A stretch of DNA of 64,000 nucleotides from Microbacterium barkeri (GCF_027921765.1 NZ_BSEJ01000005.1:62001-126000), one strand, 5' to 3'. Numbered from the stretch's first letter, positions 1 to 9,628 are shown. The notes: generated from the sequence alone by a model not told the origin. A program made the numbers and translations.

Positions 1-1532
1 CCGAGCAGCCCGTAGGCGGCCGACGCCGCACGGGCGCCGCTGTACACGTAGGCGGACTCGGCCCGCTCATTCGCGCGCCGGAAGTAGTCGAACGACACGG
101 CGTCGGCGTCGTTGCCGGTCCACGCATTCCAGTTCGTCTCGAGCAGGCCATTGCCGTTGGAGTCGTACGAGCTGAGCTGTCCCTTCGCATCGCCCTCCGC
201 GTAGCGCGCGAGGTTCTCGACGATCCCGAGCGGGCCACCGTGCACCTGGTACGACTTCCAGGCGGCCTCTGCGATGTACTGCGTGTGGCTCGCGTTCCAG
301 TTCGCCGGGTCACCCGGGTTGTCGACGAAGCGCCCGCCCTTCGACGTCTCGCCGGTCGACACCCATCCGCCGTACGAGTAGATCGGGTTGCGGAAGTACT
401 TGAGGTCGTCGATGAACATGCCGACCGTGAGGTCGATCGCGTTGTTGTAGCCGAGCGCGCCCTCGACGGCGGTCGGGAACTGGTACGCGTTGCCGGGCGC
501 ATTCGCATCGAGGTAGTTGAACCGCAGGAGCCACCAGCGGTAGAAGAGCGTCTTGTCGATGTCGTCCTCGGGGGTGTCGAGGTACGGCACGTTGTCGGCC
601 CACCAGCGGTTGTACGCCGTGACGTGCTCCGTGTACGCGTCGGAGGGCGAAGCGGCGGCGATCGCGTCGTACGCGGGGCGCGACTCCGCGATCTCCTCGG
701 TGACGAGGCCCAGCTGCAGCTTGGTGACGGCGCTCTCCCCCGCGCCGATCGAGAGTGTCGTCTCGAGACCGCCGTCGACCGGCGCGAACCCGTCGCCGGA
801 GAATCGCGGATGGACCCTGGTGATGTCGTTGAGGGCGTCGAACGTTCCCGTGAGCTCGTTCTCCTCGGCCACCGTCGCGTACGGCGACACGGCGCGGAGC
901 CCAACTTCGACGGCCGCTCCAGTGGCTCGCACCTCGAGTTCGGTCACGAGGACGTTGGCGTCGGTGATGAACTTCGTCTGGACGATCTCGACCCCCGCGT
1001 CGGCGTTGCGGTGCACGCTGCGCCAGTAGCTGGGCGTCTGCTTGCGCGCGGCCGCGTCCTCGGTGAGCGTGATCTGCTCGCCGCCCACGCTCGCGGTGAC
1101 CGTGTAGGCGTCGCGGCCGTCGACCGCTTCCCAGTAAGCCAGCTGGCCGCCGAATCCGAGCTTCGCCGGGTCGTGCACCTTCATGAAGGCGGCGCGCCCT
1201 CGGCTGAACAGCCACTGGTTCTCGTCGCCGAAGCTTCCCGCGGTCCCGGTTCGCGTGAGCATCCGATCGAACCAGAAATCCTTTTCGGTGCTGGCGCCCG
1301 CTCCCGCAGCAAGATCCGCATCGAAGATGGCCTGCAGCTGATTGCCGACGGTGTATCCCGTTCCCGTGTCAGGAACGGGGTTCTCGCTTCCCGAGAAGAC
1401 CGGGTAGCCGAGATCGCTGTTGGCTGCGAACGCCGGCGAAGCCGACAGTCCCACAGCCAGCGTGCATGCGACCCCGACGGCGATCCATGCCCTCGCGGGC
1501 CGACGGGATCTCTCCTTCATTGACCAGACCAC
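1..1532 (-). CDS. Secreted MGH1-like glycoside hydrolase, partial (C-terminus outside window)
   Basis: The protein has a Sec signal peptide (basic start, hydrophobic stretch, cleavage near ASPAFA-AN, about residue 36) and then an Ig/sandwich-like N-terminal region. A helical-barrel region rich in W, Y and N follows, resembling the MGH1-like (alpha/alpha)6 glycosidases. About 510 residues are visible and the rest lies beyond base 1. I start at GTG 1532 because a GGGAG ribosome site lies 8 nt upstream; the ATG four codons later (1520) has none so well placed. It is the last gene of a leftward glycan-use run, 267 bp behind the GH59-type gene, and probably attacks an extracellular polysaccharide. 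Family assignment is by overall resemblance; the substrate is unknown. Confidence 0.7.
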   Translation of the reverse strand, partial: MVWSMKERSRRPARAWIAVGVACTLAVGLSASPAFAANSDLGYPVFSGSENPVPDTGTGYTVGNQLQAIFDADLAAGAGASTEKDFWFDRMLTRTGTAGSFGDENQWLFSRGRAAFMKVHDPAKLGFGGQLAYWEAVDGRDAYTVTASVGGEQITLTEDAAARKQTPSYWRSVHRNADAGVEIVQTKFITDANVLVTELEVRATGAAVEVGLRAVSPYATVAEENELTGTFDALNDITRVHPRFSGDGFAPVDGGLETTLSIGAGESAVTKLQLGLVTEEIAESRPAYDAIAAASPSDAYTEHVTAYNRWWADNVPYLDTPEDDIDKTLFYRWWLLRFNYLDANAPGNAYQFPTAVEGALGYNNAIDLTVGMFIDDLKYFRNPIYSYGGWVSTGETSKGGRFVDNPGDPANWNASHTQYIAEAAWKSYQVHGGPLGIVENLARYAEGDAKGQLSSYDSNGNGLLETNWNAWTGNDADAVSFDYFRRANERAESAYVYSGARAASAAYGLL

Positions 1533-1687
1533 TGTGTCTGCTCCCTTTCTCGCCGAGCTTCGGCGCACGCTCGTCACCCTAGGGACGGCGCAGGAGCGAC
1601 CGCAAGCCTTTTCGAAAACTTTCGATACGAGGAAGAGCGGATGTCCGGGATGGCGCGGACAGCGCGCGCACGGCGGATGGCGGCGCC

Positions 1688-1775
1688 GGGACACCATGCA
1701 GGAGTTCCGACGCGGAAAGGGGCGGGAACCCGGTTCCCGCCCCTCGATCCACTCGGATCTCCTGTGCTGTGTCCC
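1688..1775. repeat. 88-bp palindromic element, intergenic copy
   Basis: The ends form a 22-bp inverted repeat beginning GGGACAC, then GCAGGAG or ACAGGAG, ending near TCCG. A second inner palindrome (GGGAACCCGGTTCCC) sits in the middle. The same 88-bp layout recurs at 22413-22500 and 23915-24002, with a longer relative at 37866-37965. This copy lies between the GH59-type gene and the following glycosidase gene, so its RNA could fold between the two cistrons. No transposase is encoded; it looks like a non-autonomous or REP-like sequence. Confidence 0.85.
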
Positions 1776-1799
1776 GCTGTCACGCGGGTCCGCCTCCCC

Positions 1800-4700
1800 T
1801 CAGCCGCAGGAGAGCGGGCCGTACGCGGCCGTGAGCGTCTCCGTCACCGCCTCGCCGTCGATCTCGCCGGTGATCTCGACCGACGCCTCGCCTTCCGGCA
1901 CCGACGCCTCGCGGGTCGAGAAGCTCGCCGACCGTTTCTTCTCCGCGTCGACCTGCAGGGTCTTCGCCCCGAAAGGCGTGGTGATCTCGAACGACCCGTC
2001 CGCGACGGCGCCGTTTCGGACCTCGACGACCGCGACCGCCTTGCCTCCGACGCACCGCAGCGACGCAGTCGCCGACGCCTCGAACGAGGGCTCGTCCGCC
2101 TGTGCGACCGCGAGCCAGCTGATCACGGGGTCCTGCGAACCGGTCTTCCGCACGGTGTAGGTGACGGTCGTCGGCTCGGTCAGCGTGAACGTCACGTCGC
2201 TCGTCACCCGCGTCGTGCTGCTCGAGAGGGAGACCGGCGCCCCGGCGACGGTGTGCGTCCCCGTCGAGTCCGTGAACGACACCTCGGTCGCCATGGGGCG
2301 GTTCTGCCCCCACCACTCCGCGAACCCGGCCGTCAGGGTGTACTCGCCGGCATCGAGAGGCAGCCGGTAGCGCACCGTCTTGCCCGCGCCCGCCCACAGA
2401 CCGGTGGAGAAGATGTCGTTCACATCCGTCCCGCCCTTCACGTTGAGCCCGTCGTTGACGAAGCCCCACGAGGCCGCGTCGGCCGAGGCCCGGTCGACGG
2501 CGTCGTTCGCGAGATCGAACGTGCGCGACACCGCATCGAACGCGGGTGACGCCTGGCCGCTCGGCACGCCCGAGTCGATGAAGTACCGGATGCCGTCGGG
2601 CACGACCTGGAAGCGCGCGGAGATCTGCTGCTTCCGGCCGTCGGCGATCGGCTCCGTCGTCCAGCCGAGCACGGTCACCGCCGCGTAGGGCCGACGCTCG
2701 GCCTCGTCGCTCCCTGGCGCCCACTGCACCGCACGCTCGACGCCGTCGATGACGACCGATGCCGGGAGGTCGCCGCCGACCGAGACCGCCCCGGCCAGGC
2801 CGAGATCGCGCACCTCGTCCGTCACGTCCGCCGGCCGCAGCCCGTTGGCCGCGGACTCCAGCCGCGCGGCGAGCTGGGCGGCGCCGATCGCGTCGAGACC
2901 GGCCTGGCCGTCGACCGCCGCCTCGGCTGCCGCGCGCGCGGCGGCGAACGCGGCCCACGAGGTCTCCGAGTAGTCTCCCTGCTCGTAGCCGGCGGTGTCG
3001 TCGAGTGCGTCGCGGATCTCGTCGGTGTCGACGGTTCCGTCGACGACGCCCGAGATGACGGAGTAGCCGTCGATGACGACCGTTCCCGAGACCACCTCGA
3101 TCGCGACCCTGTGCTCGCCGTCGGGCAGACCGCGCAGGGAGTACGCCGCCTCGCGCTTCGAGGTCGCGCGCAGCGTCGCGCCCTCGACGGGCTGCCCGTC
3201 GACCGAGACGCGGATGCGCGCACCCGCGGCGTTCCCGCCGATGAGGTCGACGCCCGTGCCCGAGAACGCGATCGTCGCCGTCGCGCCCGCGGCCGACGTG
3301 GTCGACGTCGAGCGGTACCAGTCGTCGGCGCTGCCGGCCGTGGCCTTGTGCGCCCACGCCCCGGTGTACGCCACGCGGGAGTCCATGTTGTCCACGAGCT
3401 CCGAGGCGTAGGCGGTGTAGCCGTCCACCTTCTCCACGCGCAGGTCGTCGAACGCGACCTCGTGGAACTCCGTGCCGAGGTTCACGCGACCGGCGTACTC
3501 CGGGTTGGGGTCGGTCCACGTCGCCACCTGCTCGCCGTCGACCCATGCCGTGATCTGCGCGCCCTTGGCCTCGATCGCGAGACCGTAGCCATCCGCTGCG
3601 GCGACCGAGCCGCTCGCGACCGTCGTGTCGTGGCGCGCGAGCGTCCACGCGCCCGCCTTCGTGATGCGGATGCTGTACGCGGCGTCGCCCGCGCCCATCC
3701 CCTTCTGCTGCCGCACGCCCAGGCGCGCGAGCCCGCCCGCCTCGTCGACGAACGACACGTCGACGGACGCCCGGTAGTTCTGCCAGCGGAAGTCGCCGAC
3801 GAGCGTGTTCGGCTGGCGCACGTTCCAGGCGCGCGTGTCCTTCATGGACTGATCCATCCGCTGGAAGAGCACGCGGTCTCCGGTGCCGTCGTCGCCGACC
3901 TCCCACGCCCCGGTCTGGTCGACCATGTAGCGGGGCTGGTGGCCGCGCGAGGTCAGGTAGTCCTGCTCCTCCGTCCGCGCGCCGTTGTCGACGCCGACGC
4001 GCACCGGTCCCTCCTCGTCGTACTCGAAGTCGTCGGCGTAGAGCACCTCGTCCGATGCGTCGAGAGCGCCGCCGGTCTCGTCGGTGTCGAGCACGGCGCG
4101 CTCGGCCTGCTCCGGAAGGCGCTCGGCGAGGTCGGCGTCACCCGAGCGATCGAGCGTCGTGAAGGTGATGATCGACCTCGGCGCGACCGCGAAGGTGTAC
4201 GAGCCGTCGGATGCGGGCTGCAGCTCCTGGGCGAGGTGCAGCATGTTCGCGTCGTAGGCCTCGCCGGCGTCGGCTGCGCGGGTCTCCCAGAGCTCCGCCG
4301 TGAGGTCGTCGCCGAGCGCGAGGGCGGATGGCGCGATGCGGTAGGTCTTCGTCTGGTCGCTGTCGTTCACGACCACGGTCGAGAAGTCCGAGGCGTCGGG
4401 CGCCGCGAGCGTCATGTAGCTCGGCGCCCCGTTCGACCCGTCGAGGTTCTCCGTGCCCAGGACGCCGCTCGCGCTCGCCTCGGGGATGGTCCGCCAGATG
4501 CCGGCGGTGTTGTCGGCGTTCTCCCACCCGGTCTTCGCGAACGACGTGAAGTGGCGCATCACGTACGTCGCCGCGTCGTAGTGGATGGATCCCGTCCACG
4601 GGTCGCGGGCGCTCAGCAGCTCCTTGTGGCTGTACTGCGCCCCCTCGTAGAACGAGCCGATCGCGGGCTGGAAGATGTAGTGCGTGCGCTTGGAGTTCGC

Positions 4701-5771
4701 GTACCCCTTGACGACGCGGTTCGCGAGATCGAGCGCGCTCTGCACGCCGCCGATCCCCGTCGACGCGCCGCCCGGGCCATCCGTGTTGTTCACGCGGTAG
4801 TCGGTGTAGCCGAACGAGCCCACGCCCTCCGAGTACCAGACCTCGCGATCCTCGCCCGTGGGCGTCTGTCCCGTCGCGAGCTTCGTGTACGGCTGGTAGG
4901 TGCTGCTCGTCGGGTCGCCGTCGAGCCGGTCGTCCGTGTTGTAGTGGTAGCCGACGGCGTCGACGATGTCGAACAGCTCGGGGTCGTCGAGCAGCGCGGG
5001 GCCGATCTTCTTCGTCTGGTTCTCATCGGACGCGACGATCCGAATGGACCGGTACGCCTCGCCGACAGCCTCCTGCTCGTCGGCGGGGATCCCGTAGCGG
5101 GGGTCGGCGAAGTCGGTGTCGTTCGCGACGCGGTCCGCGTACCACTTCACGAACGCGATGTCGGGGTTCGTCGTCTCGTTGGTGTCGGGGTTCACGTAGT
5201 CGACGATGAAGCCGTACTTCTCGTACGCGTCGAGGATGGTCTCCTTGTACCAGGTGTACATCTCGTCCTGGCCGGTGCCGGCGCTCCAGGCGGTCTGCAC
5301 CCACTGCGGCATCGTCCAGCGCAGGATCGACACCTTCACGTCGGGGTTCGCCGTCTTCGCGTCGGCGGCCAGCTGCCATCCGGGCGAGCGCGACGCGTCC
5401 GCGAGCTCGTCGGGAGTGCGCATCGTGGCCGCGTCCGCCCCCGTCGAGTTGTTCGTGTCGGAGCCCATCTCGATCTTCACGTGGCTGATCAGCGGGTACT
5501 CGCCGCCGAACAGCACATCGATGAGCTGCCAGTACGCATCGGGGTGCTCGGCCTTGTAGTCCATGAGCAGGTTGCTCGTGGAGTTGGCGCTGAGCACGCC
5601 GAGCCCCTTGAAGGGCAGGCCCGCCGTGTTGTCGGGGCGGATGTCGCCGCCGTCGACGGCGATCGGGACGGTCTCGTCGGCCGCCTGGGCGGCGGGTGCG
5701 ACGAGGGCGGATGCCGTGAGCGCGGCGAGCGCGACGGCGGCGGCTCCCGCGGTGCGGGCGGGTGAGGGCAT
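1800..5771 (-). CDS. Secreted GH59-type (galactocerebrosidase-like) multidomain glycosidase
   Basis: This is a 1,323-residue secreted protein with a signal peptide ending near AAQA (residue 30). The first ~545 residues match the GH59 plan: a TIM barrel starting at GLGVLSANSTSNLL, a candidate acid/base Glu199 in the NPDTNET motif, and a candidate nucleophile Glu315 in VWYSEGVG. Both positions fit the retaining glycosidase pair of that family. Behind it are LamG/jelly-roll-like sheets (about 570-910), a helical FIVAR-like segment (about 920-985), and Ig-like and carbohydrate-binding-like modules up to the C-terminus. ATG 5771 follows an AAGGAG site at 8 nt. GH59 enzymes remove terminal beta-galactosyl groups; the bacterial substrate here is probably a plant galactan side chain, which is inference. 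Confidence 0.85.
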   Translation of the reverse strand: MPSPARTAGAAAVALAALTASALVAPAAQAADETVPIAVDGGDIRPDNTAGLPFKGLGVLSANSTSNLLMDYKAEHPDAYWQLIDVLFGGEYPLISHVKIEMGSDTNNSTGADAATMRTPDELADASRSPGWQLAADAKTANPDVKVSILRWTMPQWVQTAWSAGTGQDEMYTWYKETILDAYEKYGFIVDYVNPDTNETTNPDIAFVKWYADRVANDTDFADPRYGIPADEQEAVGEAYRSIRIVASDENQTKKIGPALLDDPELFDIVDAVGYHYNTDDRLDGDPTSSTYQPYTKLATGQTPTGEDREVWYSEGVGSFGYTDYRVNNTDGPGGASTGIGGVQSALDLANRVVKGYANSKRTHYIFQPAIGSFYEGAQYSHKELLSARDPWTGSIHYDAATYVMRHFTSFAKTGWENADNTAGIWRTIPEASASGVLGTENLDGSNGAPSYMTLAAPDASDFSTVVVNDSDQTKTYRIAPSALALGDDLTAELWETRAADAGEAYDANMLHLAQELQPASDGSYTFAVAPRSIITFTTLDRSGDADLAERLPEQAERAVLDTDETGGALDASDEVLYADDFEYDEEGPVRVGVDNGARTEEQDYLTSRGHQPRYMVDQTGAWEVGDDGTGDRVLFQRMDQSMKDTRAWNVRQPNTLVGDFRWQNYRASVDVSFVDEAGGLARLGVRQQKGMGAGDAAYSIRITKAGAWTLARHDTTVASGSVAAADGYGLAIEAKGAQITAWVDGEQVATWTDPNPEYAGRVNLGTEFHEVAFDDLRVEKVDGYTAYASELVDNMDSRVAYTGAWAHKATAGSADDWYRSTSTTSAAGATATIAFSGTGVDLIGGNAAGARIRVSVDGQPVEGATLRATSKREAAYSLRGLPDGEHRVAIEVVSGTVVIDGYSVISGVVDGTVDTDEIRDALDDTAGYEQGDYSETSWAAFAAARAAAEAAVDGQAGLDAIGAAQLAARLESAANGLRPADVTDEVRDLGLAGAVSVGGDLPASVVIDGVERAVQWAPGSDEAERRPYAAVTVLGWTTEPIADGRKQQISARFQVVPDGIRYFIDSGVPSGQASPAFDAVSRTFDLANDAVDRASADAASWGFVNDGLNVKGGTDVNDIFSTGLWAGAGKTVRYRLPLDAGEYTLTAGFAEWWGQNRPMATEVSFTDSTGTHTVAGAPVSLSSSTTRVTSDVTFTLTEPTTVTYTVRKTGSQDPVISWLAVAQADEPSFEASATASLRCVGGKAVAVVEVRNGAVADGSFEITTPFGAKTLQVDAEKKRSASFSTREASVPEGEASVEITGEIDGEAVTETLTAAYGPLSCG

Positions 5772-5853
5772 GCGAAGACTCCTTCGTCTTGCGGATGGGG
5801 GTGTGCCTCTCGAGGCAGGTGCCTCTCGGACGGAGCGCCTCAGGCGGAGTGCC

Positions 5854-6870
5854 TCAGGCGGCGATGACGAGCGATTCGAGCAGGACGGGGTGGGCGAGCG
5901 GCTCCCCCGCGGCGACGCGGCGGAGCTCGGCGATCTCGGTGTCGATCATGCGATCGACCTCGGTGCCGACGGACCCCGCGATGTGCGGCGTGAGCAGCAC
6001 GTTCGGGTGGTCGTAGAGCGGATGGTCGGGCGGGAGCGCCCACGGGACGGTCACGTCGAGCACCGCGTGCAGGTCTCCGACGAGGATCCGCTCGGTGAGC
6101 GCCTCCTGGTCGACGATCTCGCCGCGGGCCGTGTTGATGAACGTCGCCCCGGGGCGCATCGACGCGATGAGCGGGGCGGAGATGAGACCGCGCGTCGACG
6201 GCAGCGAAGGCGCGTGCACCGACACGACATCGCTCTCGGCGCACAGCTCGGCGAGCGTGACCGGCCGCGCGCCGAGTGCGGTCACCGCCTCGTCGGACAG
6301 CGTGGGGTCGAACAGGAGCACGTCGAGGTCGAACGGGCGCAGGAGCTCGACGACGCGGCGGCCGATGCGCGACGCGCCGACGATGCCGACGACGCGCCGG
6401 TAGTTGCCGACGACGCCGAGCCCGGCCTGGTCGATGAGCTCGCGGCGCTCGCGGTACTCGCGCGCGATCTGCACGATGCGCTTGTTCGACATGAGGATGG
6501 CCGCGAGGGTGAACTCGGCGACGGGCACGGCGTTCGCATCGACGGCCGAGCTCACCTGGATGCCGCGCTCCCACACGACGGGGTCGAGCTGGTCCTTCAC
6601 GGATCCGGCGACGTGCAGGATCCAGCGCAGCCGAGGCGCGCGATCGAGCACGGCCGCGTCGACGCGCGGCGTGCGCCAGCCGGTGATGAGCACGTCGGCC
6701 TCGGCGAGCGCGGCGAGCGCCTCGGGGGTGTCGAACGCGTCCACGGTCGCGAGCAGCTCGCCGTGGGCGGCCAGCTCCCGAGCGAGGTGCGTCTCCGACT
6801 CGGGAGCGAACGCGCCGGAGCCGACGGCGCTCACGATGCGCGGGCGGATGGCGATGGCGGGCGGGTTCAT
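5854..6870 (-). CDS. D-isomer-specific 2-hydroxyacid dehydrogenase family protein
   Basis: The 338-residue protein has the usual split catalytic domain around an NAD-binding Rossmann fold (GIVGASRIGRRV near residue 155). The signature NTARGEIVD and the catalytic His in LTPHIAGS are present. The family oxidises or reduces 2-hydroxy/2-keto acids with NAD(P). The first Rossmann glycine region reads GASRIG rather than GxGxxG, which is common in this subgroup. It lies between the transporter genes and the GH59-type gene, so it may process an acidic sugar or its breakdown product. The exact substrate cannot be read from the sequence. Confidence 0.85.
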   Translation of the reverse strand: MNPPAIAIRPRIVSAVGSGAFAPESETHLARELAAHGELLATVDAFDTPEALAALAEADVLITGWRTPRVDAAVLDRAPRLRWILHVAGSVKDQLDPVVWERGIQVSSAVDANAVPVAEFTLAAILMSNKRIVQIAREYRERRELIDQAGLGVVGNYRRVVGIVGASRIGRRVVELLRPFDLDVLLFDPTLSDEAVTALGARPVTLAELCAESDVVSVHAPSLPSTRGLISAPLIASMRPGATFINTARGEIVDQEALTERILVGDLHAVLDVTVPWALPPDHPLYDHPNVLLTPHIAGSVGTEVDRMIDTEIAELRRVAAGEPLAHPVLLESLVIAA

Positions 6871-6897
6871 GGTGGTCCTTCGGGAGAGAGGGGAGGG

Positions 6898-7560
6898 TCA
6901 GGACTCCGCGGGCGCGAGCACGGGCTGCAGGGTGTAGCGCCCGCCTGCCCACACCACGTAGAGGCACGCGGCTGCCGTGAGCCCGATCCCGAGCGCGGGC
7001 GCGGCGACGACGACCGCTGCCTGCACGGCGACGACGGCGAACGAGGCGACGGTGAGCGGCCAGCGCCGCACGGCGAGCACGAGGCCCGCGCGCAGCACGT
7101 CGCGCAGCCGCGCGTCCGGATCCTCCGCGACCGCGACCATCCCGACCATCCCCATCGCGATCGCGAGCAGGGCGACGACGATGAGCAGCGGGGCGACGAC
7201 CGCGCCGGCGGCGGTCGGCACGAGCACGAACACGTCGACGAGGGCGACGGTCACGACGGCGCCGACGAGCGCGGAGAGCCAGAGGGCGCGGCGCCAGGTC
7301 GCACGCAGCGAACGGGCGAAGGCGCGCAGGACGCCGGTCTCGCCGTCGGCGTGCGCCCGGAACGTGCCGAACGCGGCGGCGACGCCCGGCCCCGCGAGCA
7401 CCGCGGCGAGCGCGAGCGCGGGCCACGAGAGGGAGGGGTCGGTTGTCAGGAGCAGCGCGATGAACGGCAGAGCGACCGCGGCGAGCGCGAGGTTCACGCC
7501 GAGTGCGAGGTGCACGACGCCGAAGAGCGTCGCGTACACGCTGTGCGGGATGCGCTTCAT
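6898..7560 (-). CDS. YesL-like (DUF624) membrane protein
   Basis: The 220-residue protein has about five hydrophobic helices and the general plan of the YesL/DUF624 family, which is found almost only beside CUT1 sugar transporters. It starts at ATG 7560, two bases after the stop of the permease gene, so the two are co-transcribed. The family has no proven activity; a role in assembling or regulating the transporter is the usual guess. In Bacillus subtilis, yesL lies at a rhamnogalacturonan locus, which fits the other genes here. Confidence 0.75.
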   Translation of the reverse strand: MKRIPHSVYATLFGVVHLALGVNLALAAVALPFIALLLTTDPSLSWPALALAAVLAGPGVAAAFGTFRAHADGETGVLRAFARSLRATWRRALWLSALVGAVVTVALVDVFVLVPTAAGAVVAPLLIVVALLAIAMGMVGMVAVAEDPDARLRDVLRAGLVLAVRRWPLTVASFAVVAVQAAVVVAAPALGIGLTAAACLYVVWAGGRYTLQPVLAPAES

Positions 7561-7562
7561 GA

Positions 7563-8477
7563 TCAGCCCTTCATGCCGCTCGTCGCGATGCCCTCGACGA
7601 AGAACCGCTGGCCGAGGAGGAAGACGATCGCGATCGGCAGGATCGAGATCACGAGGCCCGCGAAGAGCACGCCGTAGTCCACGTCGTAGAGGCTCGAGAC
7701 GAAGTTCTTGAGACCCAGCTGCATCGTCCACAGGCTCGGGTCGCGCAGGTAGATGAGCGGTCCGAGGTAGTCGTTCCACGTGTTCACGAAGGTGAGGAGT
7801 GACAGGCTCGCGATCGCCGGCACCGACAGCGGGAGCATGATCCGGCGCCAGATGCCGTACTCGCTGAGCCCGTCGAGGCGCGCCGCCTCGGACAGGTCCT
7901 CGGGGACGGTCTCGTAGAACTGCTTCATGAGGAACACGCCGAACGCGCCGAACGCCTGGAGCAGGATGATCGACCACAGCGTGTTCGCGAGGCCCGCGTC
8001 CGACAGCAGGATGAACTGCGGGATCATGTACGACTGCCACGGGACGGCGATCGTCGCGACGTAGAGGAGGAACAGCGCGTCGCGGCCGGGGAAGCGGATC
8101 CGAGAGAACCCGTACGCCGCGAACGAGCCGGTCAGCACCTGCAGGGCCGTGACCGTGACCGAGAGGACGAGCGTGTTGCGGATCCACGTGACGATGTCGG
8201 AGCGCGTCCAGATCTCCACGTAGTTGTCCCACACGAACACCTCGGGGATCCAGCGGATCGGCACCGAGAAGACCGCGTTGGCCTCCTTGAGCGAGCTCAT
8301 GATCATCCAGAAGAACGGAGTGAGCATGGCGGCCGCCGCCGCGATGAGCGCGACGTAGAGGAGCGCGCGGGCGATCGGGTGCGCCTTCCCTCCCGCGCCG
8401 CGCGGGCGGGGCTTCGGGTCGATCGAGAGCCGGCGACGGGTCGGCTCGGGGGCGACGAGGGTCATGGTCTCGCTCAT
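7563..8477 (-). CDS. CUT1 sugar ABC transporter permease (MalG type)
   Basis: A 304-residue inner-membrane permease with six predicted helices. The cytoplasmic EAA loop reads EAARLDGLSEYGIWRRIMLP near residue 200, the contact point for the ATPase. The start ATG 8477 overlaps the stop of the upstream permease by one base (TGATG), so translation is coupled. Together with the second permease and the binding lipoprotein it forms a CUT1 importer for an oligosaccharide. No ATPase gene is present in the operon; actinobacterial CUT1 systems usually share an MsiK-type ATPase encoded elsewhere. Confidence 0.93.
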   Translation of the reverse strand: MSETMTLVAPEPTRRRLSIDPKPRPRGAGGKAHPIARALLYVALIAAAAAMLTPFFWMIMSSLKEANAVFSVPIRWIPEVFVWDNYVEIWTRSDIVTWIRNTLVLSVTVTALQVLTGSFAAYGFSRIRFPGRDALFLLYVATIAVPWQSYMIPQFILLSDAGLANTLWSIILLQAFGAFGVFLMKQFYETVPEDLSEAARLDGLSEYGIWRRIMLPLSVPAIASLSLLTFVNTWNDYLGPLIYLRDPSLWTMQLGLKNFVSSLYDVDYGVLFAGLVISILPIAIVFLLGQRFFVEGIATSGMKG

Positions 8478-9391
8478 CACGAGTCCTTCCGCTTGTTCCA
8501 CAGGAACTGCGCGATCGTCACGACGATGCACAGGAGGAAGAGCACGACGGCCGCGGCGGACGCGTAGCCGAACTGGTTCTCCTCGAAGCCCTTGCGGTAG
8601 ATGAACTGCGAGATCACGGTCGTCGACTGGCCGGGGCCGCCGTTGGTGAGCACGAGGATGAGGTCGAAGATCTTGAACGAGTTGATCGTGAGCATGACCG
8701 TGACGAAGAACATCGTCGGCCGCAGCATCGGGATCGTGACGTTCCAGAACCGCTCGAAGACGTTCGCGCCATCCATCCGGGCCGCCTCGTGCAGCTCGCG
8801 CGGCACCGTCTGCAGCGCCGCGAGGAAGAGCACCATGTAGTAGCCCATGTCGCGCCAGGTGCTGATGATCACGACCGCGGGCATCGCCCACTCGGCCGAG
8901 GTGAGCCATCCGGGCGGCTCGGCGATCCCGATGAAGCGGAGGATCTCGTTGATCGGGCCGTACTGCGGGCTGAACAGGAGGTTCCACACGAGCGCGATCG
9001 CGACGATCGACGTGATGTAGGGGAAGAACGCGGCGGTGCGGAAGAACGCGACGCCGCGCAGCTTGTTGTTGAGCAGGAGCGCGAGCCCCAGCGACACGAC
9101 GATCGTGAGCGGGATGTGCAGGACCGAGTAGTACAGCGTGTTGACGAACGCGGTCCGGAAGCTCCCGTCGCCGAGCAGGCGCTGGAAGTTCTGCAGCCCG
9201 ACGAACTGCGACGATCCGAAGATGTTCCAGTTCGTGAGGGACATGTAGAACAGGACGACCACGGGCACGAGCGTGAGGACGGCGAACCCGAGGAAGTTCG
9301 GCAGGATGAAGCTCCACCCGATGAGGGTGTTGCGCATCCGCAGGCGGGATGGGCGACGCCGTGCAGGCGGCGCCGTCGCGGTGGTGGTCAT
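8477..9391 (-). CDS. CUT1 sugar ABC transporter permease (MalF type)
   Basis: A 304-residue permease with six helices and an EAA loop (HEAARMDGANVFERFWNVTIP). I place the start at ATG 9391, preceded by AGGAG; an upstream in-frame ATG at 9439 would add 16 polar residues and has no ribosome site. It lies downstream of the binding-protein gene, across a 234-bp gap filled with repeats, and overlaps the second permease by one base. It forms the heterodimeric membrane channel with that protein. Confidence 0.92.
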   Translation of the reverse strand: MTTTATAPPARRRPSRLRMRNTLIGWSFILPNFLGFAVLTLVPVVVLFYMSLTNWNIFGSSQFVGLQNFQRLLGDGSFRTAFVNTLYYSVLHIPLTIVVSLGLALLLNNKLRGVAFFRTAAFFPYITSIVAIALVWNLLFSPQYGPINEILRFIGIAEPPGWLTSAEWAMPAVVIISTWRDMGYYMVLFLAALQTVPRELHEAARMDGANVFERFWNVTIPMLRPTMFFVTVMLTINSFKIFDLILVLTNGGPGQSTTVISQFIYRKGFEENQFGYASAAAVVLFLLCIVVTIAQFLWNKRKDS

Positions 9392-9443
9392 GATGCTCCT
9401 AGGTCCTGGTCCTGATGTCTCACTCGCGGTGTCGTTCACTCCG

Positions 9444-9628
9444 ATCGTTGAGCGAGCGAGGAACGAGCGAGTCGAAACGCGGTGCCTCGTCTCGAGGTCG
9501 GCTTGCGACGTTTCGACTCGCTGCGCTCGCTCAACGACCGGGAAGCGGGTCGCTGCGCTCGCTGAGTGCTACGACTCGCTGCGCTCGCTCAACGACCGGG
9601 AAGCGGCTCGCTGGCTCGCTGAGTGCTA
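9444..9628. repeat. Cluster of inverted and direct repeats between sugar-binding protein and permease genes
   Basis: The left arm at 9444-9479 (core GTTGAGCGAGCG ... GAGTCGAAACG) is matched in inverse by 9509-9540, giving a hairpin of about 27-32 bp arms. Two direct units then follow, 9517-9570 and 9573-9628, each running from ACTCGCTGCGCTCGCTCAAC through GGGAAGCGG to GAGTGCTAC. The last three bases of the second unit supply the TAG stop of the binding-protein gene. The hairpin sits where differential mRNA decay between a binding protein and its permeases is often found; that role is inference. Confidence 0.85.

Noticed and set aside
310..1215. Open frame on the minus strand in another frame within the first gene
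   Set aside because: Its product is Arg-rich with no family resemblance. The neighbouring frame has a signal peptide and glycosidase features over the same bases.
3111..5765. Long open frame of 884 codons on the plus strand opposite the GH59-type gene, and many similar ones elsewhere
   Set aside because: High GC removes stop codons from non-coding frames. The translation is Arg/Val/Asp-rich with no recognisable fold, and the opposite strand encodes a clear secreted enzyme.
9444..9628. CRISPR array, because of several short repeats
   Set aside because: The repeats are palindromic, adjacent or overlapping, without unique spacers of regular length, and no cas gene is present.
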